Source of the DNA: a bacterium
GTDB lineage: Bacteria; Hydrothermota; Tepidihabitantia; SM23-42; JAOAFX01
Length of the DNA stretch: 42,989 bases
NCBI GenBank assembly: GCA_036382775.1
Contig: DASVHD010000033.1
Location: forward strand, 1-42,989
Direction: 5' to 3'
Numbering within the stretch: the stretch's first letter is position 1; every line of letters begins with the position of its first letter. Under the pieces are notes generated by a model. It searched no databases and was not told the DNA's origin. It saw nothing but the letters and a program-made list of their open reading frames with translations. Positions 26,357-34,678 of the stretch are shown one piece after another. The position numbers were made by a program, and so were the translations under genes.

Positions 26357-28623
26357 ACAAAGTGACGATCGTGAACCTTCAGGACTACGTCGAAGAAACC
26401 AGCCAGTACATGAAACTCGTACGTGAGCGCATTATCGACGAGGCTGACTACGAGATTAAATTTCAGGCGGTCAAAGAAGGATTGGCGTGCCTCAAGATCT
26501 CCGATGAACCGTTGAAGCCGTTTGAAGGGCGGAAAAACCTCGTCATCCACCTCGGAGCACAGCTGCCGCAATACACCGGCGCCGAACTGCCCCTTTACAT
26601 CGGTCTAAAAAAAACAAATACCCCCCTGCCTGAAAACCTGGCTGAAAAATGCCCGAAGGATATCACCGCGCTGCTTGACCAGATGAAGTCCTACAAATAC
26701 ATCAATGAATACGCCAACGACCTGGTACGCTATTCGCTGTCGCCCGACATATTCCTGGCGATCCATAGATCGATCCTGAACTGCCGCGTCGAATCGCTAA
26801 TGCCCACGCTCCTTTCCGACCTGGAACGGGTGACTTTCAAAACCCTGGATGACATTGTTAAAAAGATCCCGTCCGTTTATCTTCAGTACTTGACCCCGCC
26901 ATCGTTGGGCAAGCTTATCAAGAAGATCGCGTCACTCCTGCAGGCGGACAAAGCGCGGATGAGCGACGAACTCAAGAACATCGATCTGTATGCGTCGCGC
27001 CTTAAGGAACAGATGAACGGCCTTTACCAGGAGACGAATGCCGGGTTGCAGGAGATCATGCAGAACGACGTCGAAAAGGGTTCTGATGTCGACAAGATCA
27101 CGCAGCGGATCGCCAATCTTTTCGGACGCGTTGAGCGCCTTTTCCTCGGCAACATCTATCACCTCAAAGAATACGAATCAAAACGGGAGGGACTGCAGAA
27201 ACTCATCAACGCCGAAGAAGAACTGAAGTACTGGGCGGATAAAAAGGTCATCGACCGCCGGAAAAAGATCAGCGAGATCTACGATGAATACCTTTTTGTC
27301 AGCAAGTACGGAACCCTGACCCAGCCGGAAGACCGCCTTTTTGTCAAGAACCTTACCCAGGCGTTCGAAGAGCTCCACCACCAGAAAAGCAAGGACCTGC
27401 CACTGCTCAATAAATTCGAACACAAGGCGCTGCTGGGTGTGGAACTGGATTTTGAAGCGGTCAGGCAAGCCTACGATGATTTCACAATAAAAACGATCGT
27501 CCCGCATTTTCTCGCGCAGTGTCTTTTCGACCTCGTGCAGTGCCTGCCGCCGAAAGGGAACGAGCCGCTCAAGGTTATCCAGGACATCGGCAACCTACGG
27601 GTGATGAACCTGCAGGGAACTAACGTCCTTGAGGTCCGTGACCGGCCGGCGCAGCCGCCGAAAGAGATCGTCTCCTACGTGGAGAATTTTCGCAAATCCA
27701 TCACCGTTCTGGTCTATGACATCAGGGGTTCTTCCTACATGGGGATCAAACTCCATGATGCGCAGAAAGAACAAAAGATCAAGTACAAGTTCGCCAAGGA
27801 AATGGCGGAGATAGCAAAAAAATACAACGCGTTCCTGCTGAAAGACACCGGCGACGGCGGCATTGTCTGGTTCGCGGAGAATTCGGGTTCGCTCTACGAC
27901 CATCTTTACGCGGAATCCGTCACCGGCCGCGGCACCAAGCTGAGATATTCCATATTCTCCGGCGGCGAGTTCGAGCTCAGCCCGGCGGCGGACTCGGCAA
28001 AAAGGGCGATCCTGTGCGCGCGGGATATGGTCTTGAAAGCCGAGGAATTCATCAAGGCGAATTTCATGCATTACCGGGAATGGTTCGCGGCGATCACGGA
28101 ACGGACCATGGAAGTCGAAGGCGTCACGTACGCCCTGCTGCCGCCTGAATTCAAAAGCCTCTTCCGGATCGGCATCGGCCTGAGCACCGGTATCCCCGGA
28201 ACTGACGTCGTCATTGCCGCGAATTCTTACGGGGACCCGGACCTCGTGGGTCCGATCCTGGCCGATGCCCATCTATACTCCATGGAGCGCCAGCCGGGCC
28301 GGTCCGTGATCATCTGCGATATGCCGACGTACATAAACCATATGCTCAACGTCGAGACCTTTGAGTACCCGATCCAGGAAAACGATTTTGAACGCTATGT
28401 CAAACTCGTCGAGGAAACAAAGAAGACCTACCACCCTTACGTGTTCGCGGATTACAAGATATCGGTCGTGCCGCGCGGCACGCATGTGCTGGAAGAAGTG
28501 AACAAGCAAAAGGCGCTCACGGATGAAAAGATCCCGGCCTTTTTTATCGGCGAGGACAAGATCATCTACAACGAACAGCGGATGAAGATAAAACCGCTCT
28601 TTGAGATCCTTAACATCCAATGA
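26353..28623 (+). CDS. Large protein with atypical class III cyclase domain (second of tandem pair)
   Basis: 756 aa, coupled to the previous gene by an ATGA overlap. It is a diverged paralogue with the same layout. A helical N-terminal region (about 1-430) contains a probable coiled coil. A cyclase-like domain starts near 440 with VYDIRGSS (D456) and KDTGDGG (K497, D501). A long insert precedes LPPEFKSLFRIGIGLSTG. The catalytic-loop equivalent reads GPILADAHLY, so neither the transition-state Asn nor Arg is present (A637 at the Asn position). Both paralogues share the insert and the motif LLPPxFxxxFxIGxG/LPPSYQAIFQIGVG, so they form one subfamily. Product unknown. Confidence 0.85.
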   Translation: MNKVTIVNLQDYVEETSQYMKLVRERIIDEADYEIKFQAVKEGLACLKISDEPLKPFEGRKNLVIHLGAQLPQYTGAELPLYIGLKKTNTPLPENLAEKCPKDITALLDQMKSYKYINEYANDLVRYSLSPDIFLAIHRSILNCRVESLMPTLLSDLERVTFKTLDDIVKKIPSVYLQYLTPPSLGKLIKKIASLLQADKARMSDELKNIDLYASRLKEQMNGLYQETNAGLQEIMQNDVEKGSDVDKITQRIANLFGRVERLFLGNIYHLKEYESKREGLQKLINAEEELKYWADKKVIDRRKKISEIYDEYLFVSKYGTLTQPEDRLFVKNLTQAFEELHHQKSKDLPLLNKFEHKALLGVELDFEAVRQAYDDFTIKTIVPHFLAQCLFDLVQCLPPKGNEPLKVIQDIGNLRVMNLQGTNVLEVRDRPAQPPKEIVSYVENFRKSITVLVYDIRGSSYMGIKLHDAQKEQKIKYKFAKEMAEIAKKYNAFLLKDTGDGGIVWFAENSGSLYDHLYAESVTGRGTKLRYSIFSGGEFELSPAADSAKRAILCARDMVLKAEEFIKANFMHYREWFAAITERTMEVEGVTYALLPPEFKSLFRIGIGLSTGIPGTDVVIAANSYGDPDLVGPILADAHLYSMERQPGRSVIICDMPTYINHMLNVETFEYPIQENDFERYVKLVEETKKTYHPYVFADYKISVVPRGTHVLEEVNKQKALTDEKIPAFFIGEDKIIYNEQRMKIKPLFEILNIQ

Positions 28624-30011
28624 AAGCCCTGATCTACGATCCCAAGCCCGACACGCATGTCCGGCTGGCAAAGCAGCTGAGGCAACTCGGCATTGAAGCG
28701 TTCGTCGTCACAACCCTGAAAAAAATGCTCACCGAAAGCAGAAAACACCGTTACGACCTTCAGATCCTTGATGAGATCGCGCTTCGCAAGGCCACTCATC
28801 TTGAGCGTCTGTGCACGGAATTTCCCGTCATCATCATCACCAATAAGTCATCGAAGATCGACTACGAGAAAATGATCCTTACCGGGATAACCGGCTTTCT
28901 TACCCGCCCGTTCCGGCCATCGCTGCTCAAGCGCGTCGTGAACAAAGCCCTGAACAAGCGCCAGCGGGTCCTTGACAGCATGAAGAACGTCGCGTCCCTG
29001 CAGCGCAAGATCAAAGAGCTTAAGACCCTGAACGAAGTTGTCCAGGCGATCAATTCTTCCCTTGAACCGAAAGCCATTTTCCAAACGATCATGGATAAGA
29101 CCGCCGACGTCATCAAAGCCGAAGCCTGGTCCGTGCTGCTGCTCGACCCCAAGACCAACGAGCTCACTTTTGAAGCGGCCGCAGGCGAAGCCGGGCAGAA
29201 ACTACTGGGCTTGAGGATAAAGGTCGGCCAGGGCGTCGCCGGATGGGTCGCCCAGCACAACAAATCGCTGGTCGTGGCCGATGTCGCCAAGGATCCCCGG
29301 TTCTATGATGGTTTCGACAGAAAAACTAAGTTTATCACAAAATCGATCCTGTGCGTACCCATGAGGCACCGGAACCAGTTCATGGGGGTCGTGGAAGTCA
29401 TCAACAAGATCGGCGGCGAGCCATTTACCCAGGATGACCTTGAGGTGTTCGAGAACCTCGTGGCTCACATCGCGATCGCCCTGGAGAATGCCAGTGTCTA
29501 TGCAAAAATGGAACAGACAAGTTTGACCGACGACTTGACAAAACTGTACAACATCAGGTACGGCAACCAGTTCCTCGACATTTACCTGTCCAAACCCACC
29601 CAACGCCAGGCCAAACTTTCGTTGATCTTCCTGGACATCGACTATTTCAAGCTCGTGGACGACAACTATGGCCACCTGGTAGGCAGCGAGACCCTGAAAC
29701 TGATCGGCGACCGGATCAAGCGCTCGATCCGGGACAAAGATGTGGCGGTGCGGTACGGCGGTGACGAGTACATAGTCATCCTGCCCGGGACCGACAAGGA
29801 AACCGCCGCTTATATTGCCGACCGTATCCGCCAGGAGATCAGCCGCGAGCCGTTCCCGGCAAGCGGCAAGAAGACTTTCCATGTTTCGGTCACGCTGGGC
29901 GTAGCGACCTACCCGGACGATGCCCGCAACCGCGACGAGCTCATCGGCGCGGCGGACCGGGCGATGTACAACGGCAAGACCACGGGCCGGAACAAGGTCG
30001 TGCTGGCGTAA
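28620..30011 (+). CDS. Receiver-GAF-GGDEF diguanylate cyclase
   Basis: 463 aa, coupled by ATGA to the previous gene. Residues 1-118 are a receiver-like domain: D7, a candidate phospho-acceptor Asp at about 51 (LQILDEIAL) and T74. The conserved Lys of the KPF loop is Arg (TRPF, 95-98), so phosphorylation signalling may be altered. Residues about 135-295 are a GAF sensor (GQGVAGWVA, VPMRHRNQFMGVVEVINK). Residues about 300-463 are a GGDEF domain with active-site GGDEY (380-384) and an RxxD inhibitory site, RDKD (371-374), five residues upstream. It should make cyclic-di-GMP with product feedback. It ends the ruvX operon. Confidence 0.93.
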   Translation: MKALIYDPKPDTHVRLAKQLRQLGIEAFVVTTLKKMLTESRKHRYDLQILDEIALRKATHLERLCTEFPVIIITNKSSKIDYEKMILTGITGFLTRPFRPSLLKRVVNKALNKRQRVLDSMKNVASLQRKIKELKTLNEVVQAINSSLEPKAIFQTIMDKTADVIKAEAWSVLLLDPKTNELTFEAAAGEAGQKLLGLRIKVGQGVAGWVAQHNKSLVVADVAKDPRFYDGFDRKTKFITKSILCVPMRHRNQFMGVVEVINKIGGEPFTQDDLEVFENLVAHIAIALENASVYAKMEQTSLTDDLTKLYNIRYGNQFLDIYLSKPTQRQAKLSLIFLDIDYFKLVDDNYGHLVGSETLKLIGDRIKRSIRDKDVAVRYGGDEYIVILPGTDKETAAYIADRIRQEISREPFPASGKKTFHVSVTLGVATYPDDARNRDELIGAADRAMYNGKTTGRNKVVLA

Positions 30012-30144
30012 TTTTTTTCGCAAACAAACTTTTTTATTAGCGCAAAATCAAAACTGCAGATGTTTTACGAAACACTTTGGAATTTAGAATTTCACCTGAA
30101 ATTTCATAAGAAAATCGGCATAAAACTATAAAAAGTATGGCAGA
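30012..30144. other. Spacer at the core/accessory boundary
   Basis: T-rich region after the GGDEF gene where composition drops sharply. No tRNA, attachment-site duplicate or convincing terminator hairpin was seen. Confidence 0.4.
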
Positions 30145-30437
30145 TCAGTTTGTTCCGTGTATTGCACTGATCACAGTTGCATGATATTTACAAAGCAATG
30201 AAATGACATCCTTATATAAACTCTGACGGTTGCCCTTAATGTAATCACGTAAGCTATCTTCTCGCGGCGGTGACCATTTAAGCTCTACAAAAGGTGGAAT
30301 TCCGTGCTTACCTTTAATATATCTTAAATCATTGATAAGAGCTTTGATGTTTTTTCATCAATACAAAAACCACCATGTCCGTAGTATCTACACTCTTTTT
30401 GATTTTGATAGGAATCATCCAAAAAAAGAATTCGCAT
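30145..30437 (-). pseudogene. Broken DUF3800-family gene
   Basis: An ATG at 30437, with AAAGGA just upstream, opens MRILFLDDSYQNQ ... YYGHGGFCIDEK, a DUF3800 start with the Asp-rich strand. The frame stops at 30324-30326. Adding one base in the A6 run (30350-30355 on the plus strand is T6) restores a continuous sequence: NIKALINDLRYIKGKHGIPP, then VELKWSPPRE, then YKDVISLLCKYHATVISAI. That is about 97 residues in all before TGA at 30145. Full DUF3800 proteins are usually 200-300 aa, so this copy is both frameshifted and truncated. DUF3800 genes often sit in defence or mobile regions. Confidence 0.6.
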
Positions 30438-30569
30438 AAATCCTTTTTTTAATCTACTGGTCACATTTATCAAACTAACATAATATAATAGTCAATATTT
30501 TTAGGAATGACTAACATATATCAAGCCCCTTTATGTCCAAAATAGAGGGGAGCAGTGCGATTGATTCCC

Positions 30570-31184
30570 TTACTTTTCTAATTTCTTATGTGTTTTTTTC
30601 CTTCGTGATTGGTATTTATTAAATTTCTCAGTCAAAACATATATATAATCCGTAATTGCCAAAGCGAAATCCAATATATCTTGGGCATCTTGTTTTAGTA
30701 TTATTTCCTCAGTTGCGTGAGCCCCAATGTTTCCTTCTTGTCTTAATGCTTCACCCCAGCTATATAGACGATCATCTATTAGTTCTTTTTCTTTTAATTT
30801 TTTAAGACCTTCATATAATGTTTTTTTACCAGTTTTATCTTTACAAATTGCTTCTAATGCTCTGCGACACATAACAGCACTTGCTGGATACACATTCGCC
30901 TTTAAGCATTTTTGAGCGTCTCTTAAAGAATCCCTCACCAATTGCGGGATATCACCATGAAAGACGTGCGGTGGTTCAGGCCAAAGTCGCCATGGATTTT
31001 CCCATTTCGACTCGCCTCCACCACAATACATTTCTTCTGAATAACCCACCAATACATTATTACATGAAGGACATTCAAGAAAAGTATACATACAGGGTTC
31101 ACATTCATCAGTCGGTGGATAGACTCGTTTAGCAAGTACTTTTGCATCAACTTTTGCTTCGCATGCAGGGCATTCAATTATCAT
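30570..31184 (-). CDS. DUF4145 protein with N-terminal zinc ribbon
   Basis: 204 aa. Four cysteines (C5, C8, C38, C41; CPAC ... CPSC) make a zinc ribbon. The C-terminal half (about 85-195) is a DUF4145 helical domain: YPASAVMCRRALEAICKD, then GNIGAHATEEI. DUF4145 domains recur in restriction and other conflict genes, where they are thought to be RNA- or protein-binding HEPN-like helical modules, but no catalytic R-x4-6-H motif is evident here. GAGGAGGAG lies right before the ATG. It has its own promoter and stands alone. Confidence 0.83.
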   Translation of the reverse strand: MIIECPACEAKVDAKVLAKRVYPPTDECEPCMYTFLECPSCNNVLVGYSEEMYCGGGESKWENPWRLWPEPPHVFHGDIPQLVRDSLRDAQKCLKANVYPASAVMCRRALEAICKDKTGKKTLYEGLKKLKEKELIDDRLYSWGEALRQEGNIGAHATEEIILKQDAQDILDFALAITDYIYVLTEKFNKYQSRRKKTHKKLEK

Positions 31185-31200
31185 GGTCTCCTCCTCCCCT

Positions 31201-31228
31201 ATTATGGTTAAATTTGAGGGGATGTCAA
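31201..31228 (-). promoter_or_regulatory. Promoter of the DUF4145 gene
   Basis: On the minus strand: TTGACA (31228-31223), a 16-nt spacer and CATAAT (31206-31201). The ribosome binding site follows within a short leader. Confidence 0.6.
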
Positions 31229-31235
31229 TAATTAT

Positions 31236-31475
31236 TTACTTGAAAAGCCCCAGTAGGTCTGTAGAGTCATATCCAGGTTGCATTTTATTATATTGAACAA
31301 TTAAATCCAAGGTTTTATAAAATAGGCTGTCACTAATAATTTCTTTTGTACTATATTTTTTTTGCTTTAATATCATTGATCTAACAATAATCATCAAGAT
31401 AAGTATGAGGACCAAAATAATCAGGTATAGATATTTTTAAAAAATACAATTTAATTTTATATTTTCATTTTTCAT
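31236..31475 (-). pseudogene. Possible small membrane protein ORF with in-frame TAA
   Basis: ATG 31475 gives 12 codons, then TAA (31439-31437). The same frame then stays open for 66 codons to TAA at 31236. The second part starts with a strong hydrophobic stretch (YLYLIILVLILILMIIV), followed by a charged tail ending DLLGLFK. The stop lies among T6/A5 runs, so it may reflect a point change or sequencing error. No family was recognised. Confidence 0.3.
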
Positions 31476-31503
31476 TCTTTGGATAGTCCGTTTTAACGTC
31501 TCA

Positions 31504-31617
31504 TTAATTAAAAATTTCCGCATCAATTATCAATTCTTCAGATGTATTCAATGCTGCCTTACATCCTTTTTTTATCTTATTTAAGTTTAGAATAGGATAT
31601 TTGTCATACTTACGCAT
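31504..31617 (-). pseudogene. AbiV-like N-terminal fragment
   Basis: A 37-codon ORF starting 7 nt after the preceding gene. IKKGCKAALNTSEELIIDAEI resembles the first helix of the AbiV abortive-infection family, in which a G-x-A-x-x-N-A-x-x-L-x-x-DA pattern is typical. The frame then stops, and the following frames do not clearly continue the family. Treat it as a remnant or a very short peptide. Confidence 0.3.
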
Positions 31618-31624
31618 GTTTCAC

Positions 31625-31909
31625 TCATTGATTACTAATAAAAAATAGATTATCGCCTTGATTCATTATCTTCATCGTCATATCAACATTCCCCGATAAA
31701 ATACAATACGCCTTCCCGTCTTCCACCGCCCCAGCTGTCTTATACTCCCCTGTCACCTGTCCCCCGTATCGATCATCCTGCCATTCCGCCAAACCTTTTC
31801 CACTCACCATTGGCAGTATAGCTGATATGTCGGTGCCGTGTGGATCCTCTATACGCTTACGCTGGATATCACTATTGGTAAGGGGGTAATAGAGGAGTTC
31901 GATTGTCAT
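31625..31909 (-). CDS. Small protein, copy A of duplicated family flanking the restriction-modification pair
   Basis: About 94 aa, starting at ATG 31909 (MTIELLYYP), 7 nt after the restriction enzyme stop. A longer frame from TTG 31924 is open, but its homologue at 34303 aligns from this ATG. The shared core is ILPMVSGKGLAEWQDDRYGG, followed by YKTAGAV and YCILSGNV. No known family was recognised. The predicted fold is beta-rich with one helix. It is probably co-transcribed with the restriction enzyme and methyltransferase. A regulatory or antitoxin-like role is only a guess from position. Confidence 0.75.
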   Translation of the reverse strand: MTIELLYYPLTNSDIQRKRIEDPHGTDISAILPMVSGKGLAEWQDDRYGGQVTGEYKTAGAVEDGKAYCILSGNVDMTMKIMNQGDNLFFISNQ

Positions 31910-31916
31910 CTGTAGT

Positions 31917-33005
31917 TCAAACAAATAATTTCATATCCACATTTTGCATACATTTTTTAATATATTTGATACTTTCTTCATTAGTGTATTTAAGAAGATC
32001 ATGCGAATAAGACAATTTTTTATATAAAATTGTGGCGATTTCCTTTACCCAATATGTCATGCTCATTTGCACTATATCGCCATTTATTGCTTTCGCCATT
32101 TCCCTAATTCTACTCCCTTCACCAATTCTATCGACAATTATTATTGTTGACATGTAGTACTTCTGTCGTCCATATTCAATTTCTCTTTCAAAACGAGATA
32201 CTTTATCTAGAGAAATTTCTGTATTACCAGGACCAATAAATCCAATATCAAATCTTGCACCGACACCTGGTTTTAATAATACTGTAGCATCGCTTTCTCT
32301 CTTATTGTTTCTTTCAGATAACCAAAATAATTTACTGCTAATGTTTTTGTTAGATTCATTTCGTATATTGAATCCTAATATTGTTAACAAAGATCCTAAA
32401 ATTAGTTTTTCAAAAAACTTTCCATACATCGATTTTTCAGAACCACGAATAGATAAAGTTTGAGTACCGATAGCTGTAAATAATTGTAATAATTCTGGCC
32501 ATTTCAGAAAATATTTTTGATTATTTTTGTCTATTAGTTCGGTTGTAATTTCTCCAAATGTATTAATAGATTCTTTAACACTTTTTTGTAAGGCTTCGTT
32601 CAAATCATTCAAATATGGTAATAATTCTGTATCATCGCTACGCAATACATTTTGTATACCCTTTCCAGTTAATCCAATAATCCAATTCAGAAATATTTTG
32701 CTTTCTTTATCAAGATGAACATTTTTTAATTCATCTGCTACAAGATCATTAAGATTATTGCAAAAATCTTCTATATTATTTAAACAATGAATATAAGTAA
32801 TAAGCATTGATGCATTCGATAAATTTAATCTTCTTCTTGTTAAGCTTTCAGTTAAAGCACGAACATTGCCTCCAGACAGAACTGATATTACGACATTTCT
32901 TATTACATCATCTCCAAGTTTATCGATAATTTCTTTGCCCGAATAATTGGAAAGGTCTTTGCCAATTTTGGGTATATAATGCGATATTGTTCGTTTTTTA
33001 TCCAT
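31917..33005 (-). CDS. Probable type II restriction endonuclease
   Basis: About 362 aa from ATG 33005; a TTG at 33020 is also in frame. The ATG overlaps the methyltransferase stop by 8 nt, the usual tight pairing of a restriction gene with its methylase. The N-terminal 190 residues are helical. The C-terminal part has ESDATVLLKPG, RFDIGFIGPGNTEIS and a strand STIIIVDRIGEGSRI, which fits a PD-(D/E)XK-like core, although the catalytic Lys is not certain. The overall size and pairing with an N4-cytosine-type methylase recall CfrBI-like systems. The call depends mainly on context. Confidence 0.72.
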   Translation of the reverse strand: MDKKRTISHYIPKIGKDLSNYSGKEIIDKLGDDVIRNVVISVLSGGNVRALTESLTRRRLNLSNASMLITYIHCLNNIEDFCNNLNDLVADELKNVHLDKESKIFLNWIIGLTGKGIQNVLRSDDTELLPYLNDLNEALQKSVKESINTFGEITTELIDKNNQKYFLKWPELLQLFTAIGTQTLSIRGSEKSMYGKFFEKLILGSLLTILGFNIRNESNKNISSKLFWLSERNNKRESDATVLLKPGVGARFDIGFIGPGNTEISLDKVSRFEREIEYGRQKYYMSTIIIVDRIGEGSRIREMAKAINGDIVQMSMTYWVKEIATILYKKLSYSHDLLKYTNEESIKYIKKCMQNVDMKLFV

Positions 33006-34197
33006 TTTTTTTATCTTCAAAGTTTAAATATTCCTGTGTCTTTGTTGGTGGTGAAGTATTGATCCAATTTATTATATCAATTTTGCCTGATGTCCAACTT
33101 ATAGATAATTTTTTTATCTCATCGACATAATGTGAATTAATTTCAAAAAGAACAAAGCGCCTATTTGTTCTAACGGCAGCCGAACCTACTGTACCGATAC
33201 CAGCAAATGGATCTAATACAACATCATTTATAAATGAATAATACTTTATTACTTTTTCAGCTAATACCAGAGGAAAGATTGCAGGATGTTTCTTAGAGTA
33301 GGATGGATGTATCTTCCAAATGTTCGTCACATCATACCCATCATCTATTTTAGAATCTTTAACATTCTTTTGATTGGGATGTTTCCTTATATGCCAATCA
33401 ATAAGTTTCTCAGTTGCTTTTCTATATACTAAAATATATTCTGTAACAGGAACTGGTTTATACTGTAAAGGATTGCGGTCCGCAGCGAACCTTCTTCCTC
33501 TCCCGGTTGCCCACCCCGCACCTTCTGGTTTTACCCATATAATATCATCAACAAATTCATAACCCACTTCATTGAATAATCGATGAAAATCAAAGGGAAC
33601 CGCAATGCGCTTCGAAGATTCATTTCTACTGGATCGTCTTATTAAAATTGGCGATATATTAATAACAAAAAATCTACCTTCGTTAAGTACTCGATGGCAT
33701 TGTTTTAGTATTCTTTTCATTTTCTCCAAATAATCATTATAAGATATATAGTCAGCATATTCCGGTCTCGCATTATAGTATGGTGGAGATGTAAAAATTA
33801 AATCTACTGATTCAGCTGGTGTCTCTTGAAGCAATACTTCGGAATCGCCCAAACCCACAGTATTACGAAGATTCGATATTTTCGGTAAATCACCATTAGA
33901 AATTCTGAATTTTTTTCTTTTTTTTCTTCCCAGTAGTCGATCTTCCAATACTTCCTTTTTTGTGGATTTGGATGTGACAATTAAGCTAGTTATAGCATCT
34001 ATTACCACCTCACCAATCATTTCATCATTACTTTTTAAGGGAACTCTCCATATATGATAGCGGTCATCAATTTCCGGCAAACCAAAATCTACAACTGTAT
34101 CTAAAGAGATATTCCTAAGATAAATTAATGCTATGCTTTTTGCCTGTTTGACATTATTAACAATATAAGTTCTACTTAGTAATTTCTTTCGTATCAT
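32998..34197 (-). CDS. Beta-class DNA methyltransferase (N4-cytosine type)
   Basis: 399 aa. Catalytic motif IV comes first, TSPPYYN (136-142); TSPPY is typical of N4-cytosine methylases. The SAM-binding motif I DPFAGIGTVGSA is near residue 340, giving the beta-class order. An additional N-terminal region (about 1-95) has no recognised fold. DIIWVKPEG and the RNPLQYKPVPVTEYILV block are typical of this group. It protects DNA from the adjacent nuclease. ATG 34197 lies 8 nt past its -10 box, so the mRNA is nearly leaderless. Confidence 0.9.
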   Translation of the reverse strand: MIRKKLLSRTYIVNNVKQAKSIALIYLRNISLDTVVDFGLPEIDDRYHIWRVPLKSNDEMIGEVVIDAITSLIVTSKSTKKEVLEDRLLGRKKRKKFRISNGDLPKISNLRNTVGLGDSEVLLQETPAESVDLIFTSPPYYNARPEYADYISYNDYLEKMKRILKQCHRVLNEGRFFVINISPILIRRSSRNESSKRIAVPFDFHRLFNEVGYEFVDDIIWVKPEGAGWATGRGRRFAADRNPLQYKPVPVTEYILVYRKATEKLIDWHIRKHPNQKNVKDSKIDDGYDVTNIWKIHPSYSKKHPAIFPLVLAEKVIKYYSFINDVVLDPFAGIGTVGSAAVRTNRRFVLFEINSHYVDEIKKLSISWTSGKIDIINWINTSPPTKTQEYLNFEDKKNG

Positions 34198-34205
34198 ATT
34201 CTATT

Positions 34206-34234
34206 ATTGTACTATATTGTTAAATGAATGTCAA
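34206..34234 (-). promoter_or_regulatory. Promoter of the methyltransferase-endonuclease operon
   Basis: On the minus strand: TTGACA (34234-34229), a 17-nt spacer and TACAAT (34211-34206). The start codon is 8 nt further on. The large palindrome lies directly upstream of the -35 box. Confidence 0.7.
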
Positions 34235-34237
34235 TCC

Positions 34238-34265
34238 CTTATAAATAATAGATATTATTTATAAG
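34238..34265. promoter_or_regulatory. 28-nt perfect palindrome, candidate operator
   Basis: CTTATAAATAAT (34238-34249), spacer AGAT, ATTATTTATAAG (34254-34265): 12-bp arms without mismatch. It lies between the divergent methyltransferase promoter and the promoter of the small protein, 3 nt from each -35 box. A dimeric regulator bound here could control both directions, as controller proteins do in other restriction systems. Confidence 0.6.
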
Positions 34266-34268
34266 ACC

Positions 34269-34296
34269 TTGATTAATTCGCATGGATATATATAAT
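34269..34296 (+). promoter_or_regulatory. Promoter of small protein copy B, leaderless start
   Basis: TTGATT (34269-34274), a 16-nt spacer and TATAAT (34291-34296). ATG 34303 follows after 6 nt. Confidence 0.65.
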
Positions 34297-34302
34297 ATAG
34301 AT

Positions 34303-34578
34303 ATGAAAATTGAAGTACTATATATCCCAGCGCGAGAAGCAAATGCTAAAAATAAAATTATCAGAAAACATATTGATGTTCCACCCGAAACAAGAATTGA
34401 GGACATTCTTCCTCTTTTTTCAGCAAAGGGTTTAGCTGTTTGGCATGAGGATAAATATGGTGGCCTACTCATAGAAAATTACCATGAGGCTGGTCCAATT
34501 ATGAATAATACGAAATATGCAATATTATCAGCAAATATTGAAGAAACCATAAAAAAGTTAAATGCTTATCATGATTAA
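34303..34578 (+). CDS. Small protein, copy B of duplicated family
   Basis: 91 aa from ATG 34303 (MKIEVLYIP). The frame is also open from ATG 34282, but the -10 box and the alignment with copy A both favour 34303. It shares ILPLFSAKGLAVWHEDKYGG and YHEAGPI ... YAILSANIEET with the protein at 31625-31909. It is transcribed away from the methyltransferase from the shared, palindrome-containing region. No known family was recognised. Its divergent position matches that of regulators of restriction-modification genes, but no helix-turn-helix is visible. Confidence 0.75.
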   Translation: MKIEVLYIPAREANAKNKIIRKHIDVPPETRIEDILPLFSAKGLAVWHEDKYGGLLIENYHEAGPIMNNTKYAILSANIEETIKKLNAYHD

Positions 34579-34678
34579 GAAACTCATTATAGTGATTAGC
34601 AAGTGCATAATATTCATTCTTGATATTAGAAATGTTTTACGTAGAATATTTTATCGAATGTTACAATAATCCATTTAT

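Noticed and set aside
27595-28272. 225-codon minus-strand frame opposite the second cyclase-domain gene
   Set aside because: Shadow of the plus-strand coding sequence, which has conserved catalytic motifs and coupled starts.
29202-30023. 273-codon minus-strand frame opposite the GGDEF gene
   Set aside because: Antisense to a well-supported diguanylate cyclase domain; no ribosome binding site and no family match.
30012-30144. tRNA or attachment site at the island border
   Set aside because: No cloverleaf, CCA end or duplicated sequence could be found at this border or at the right edge of the window.
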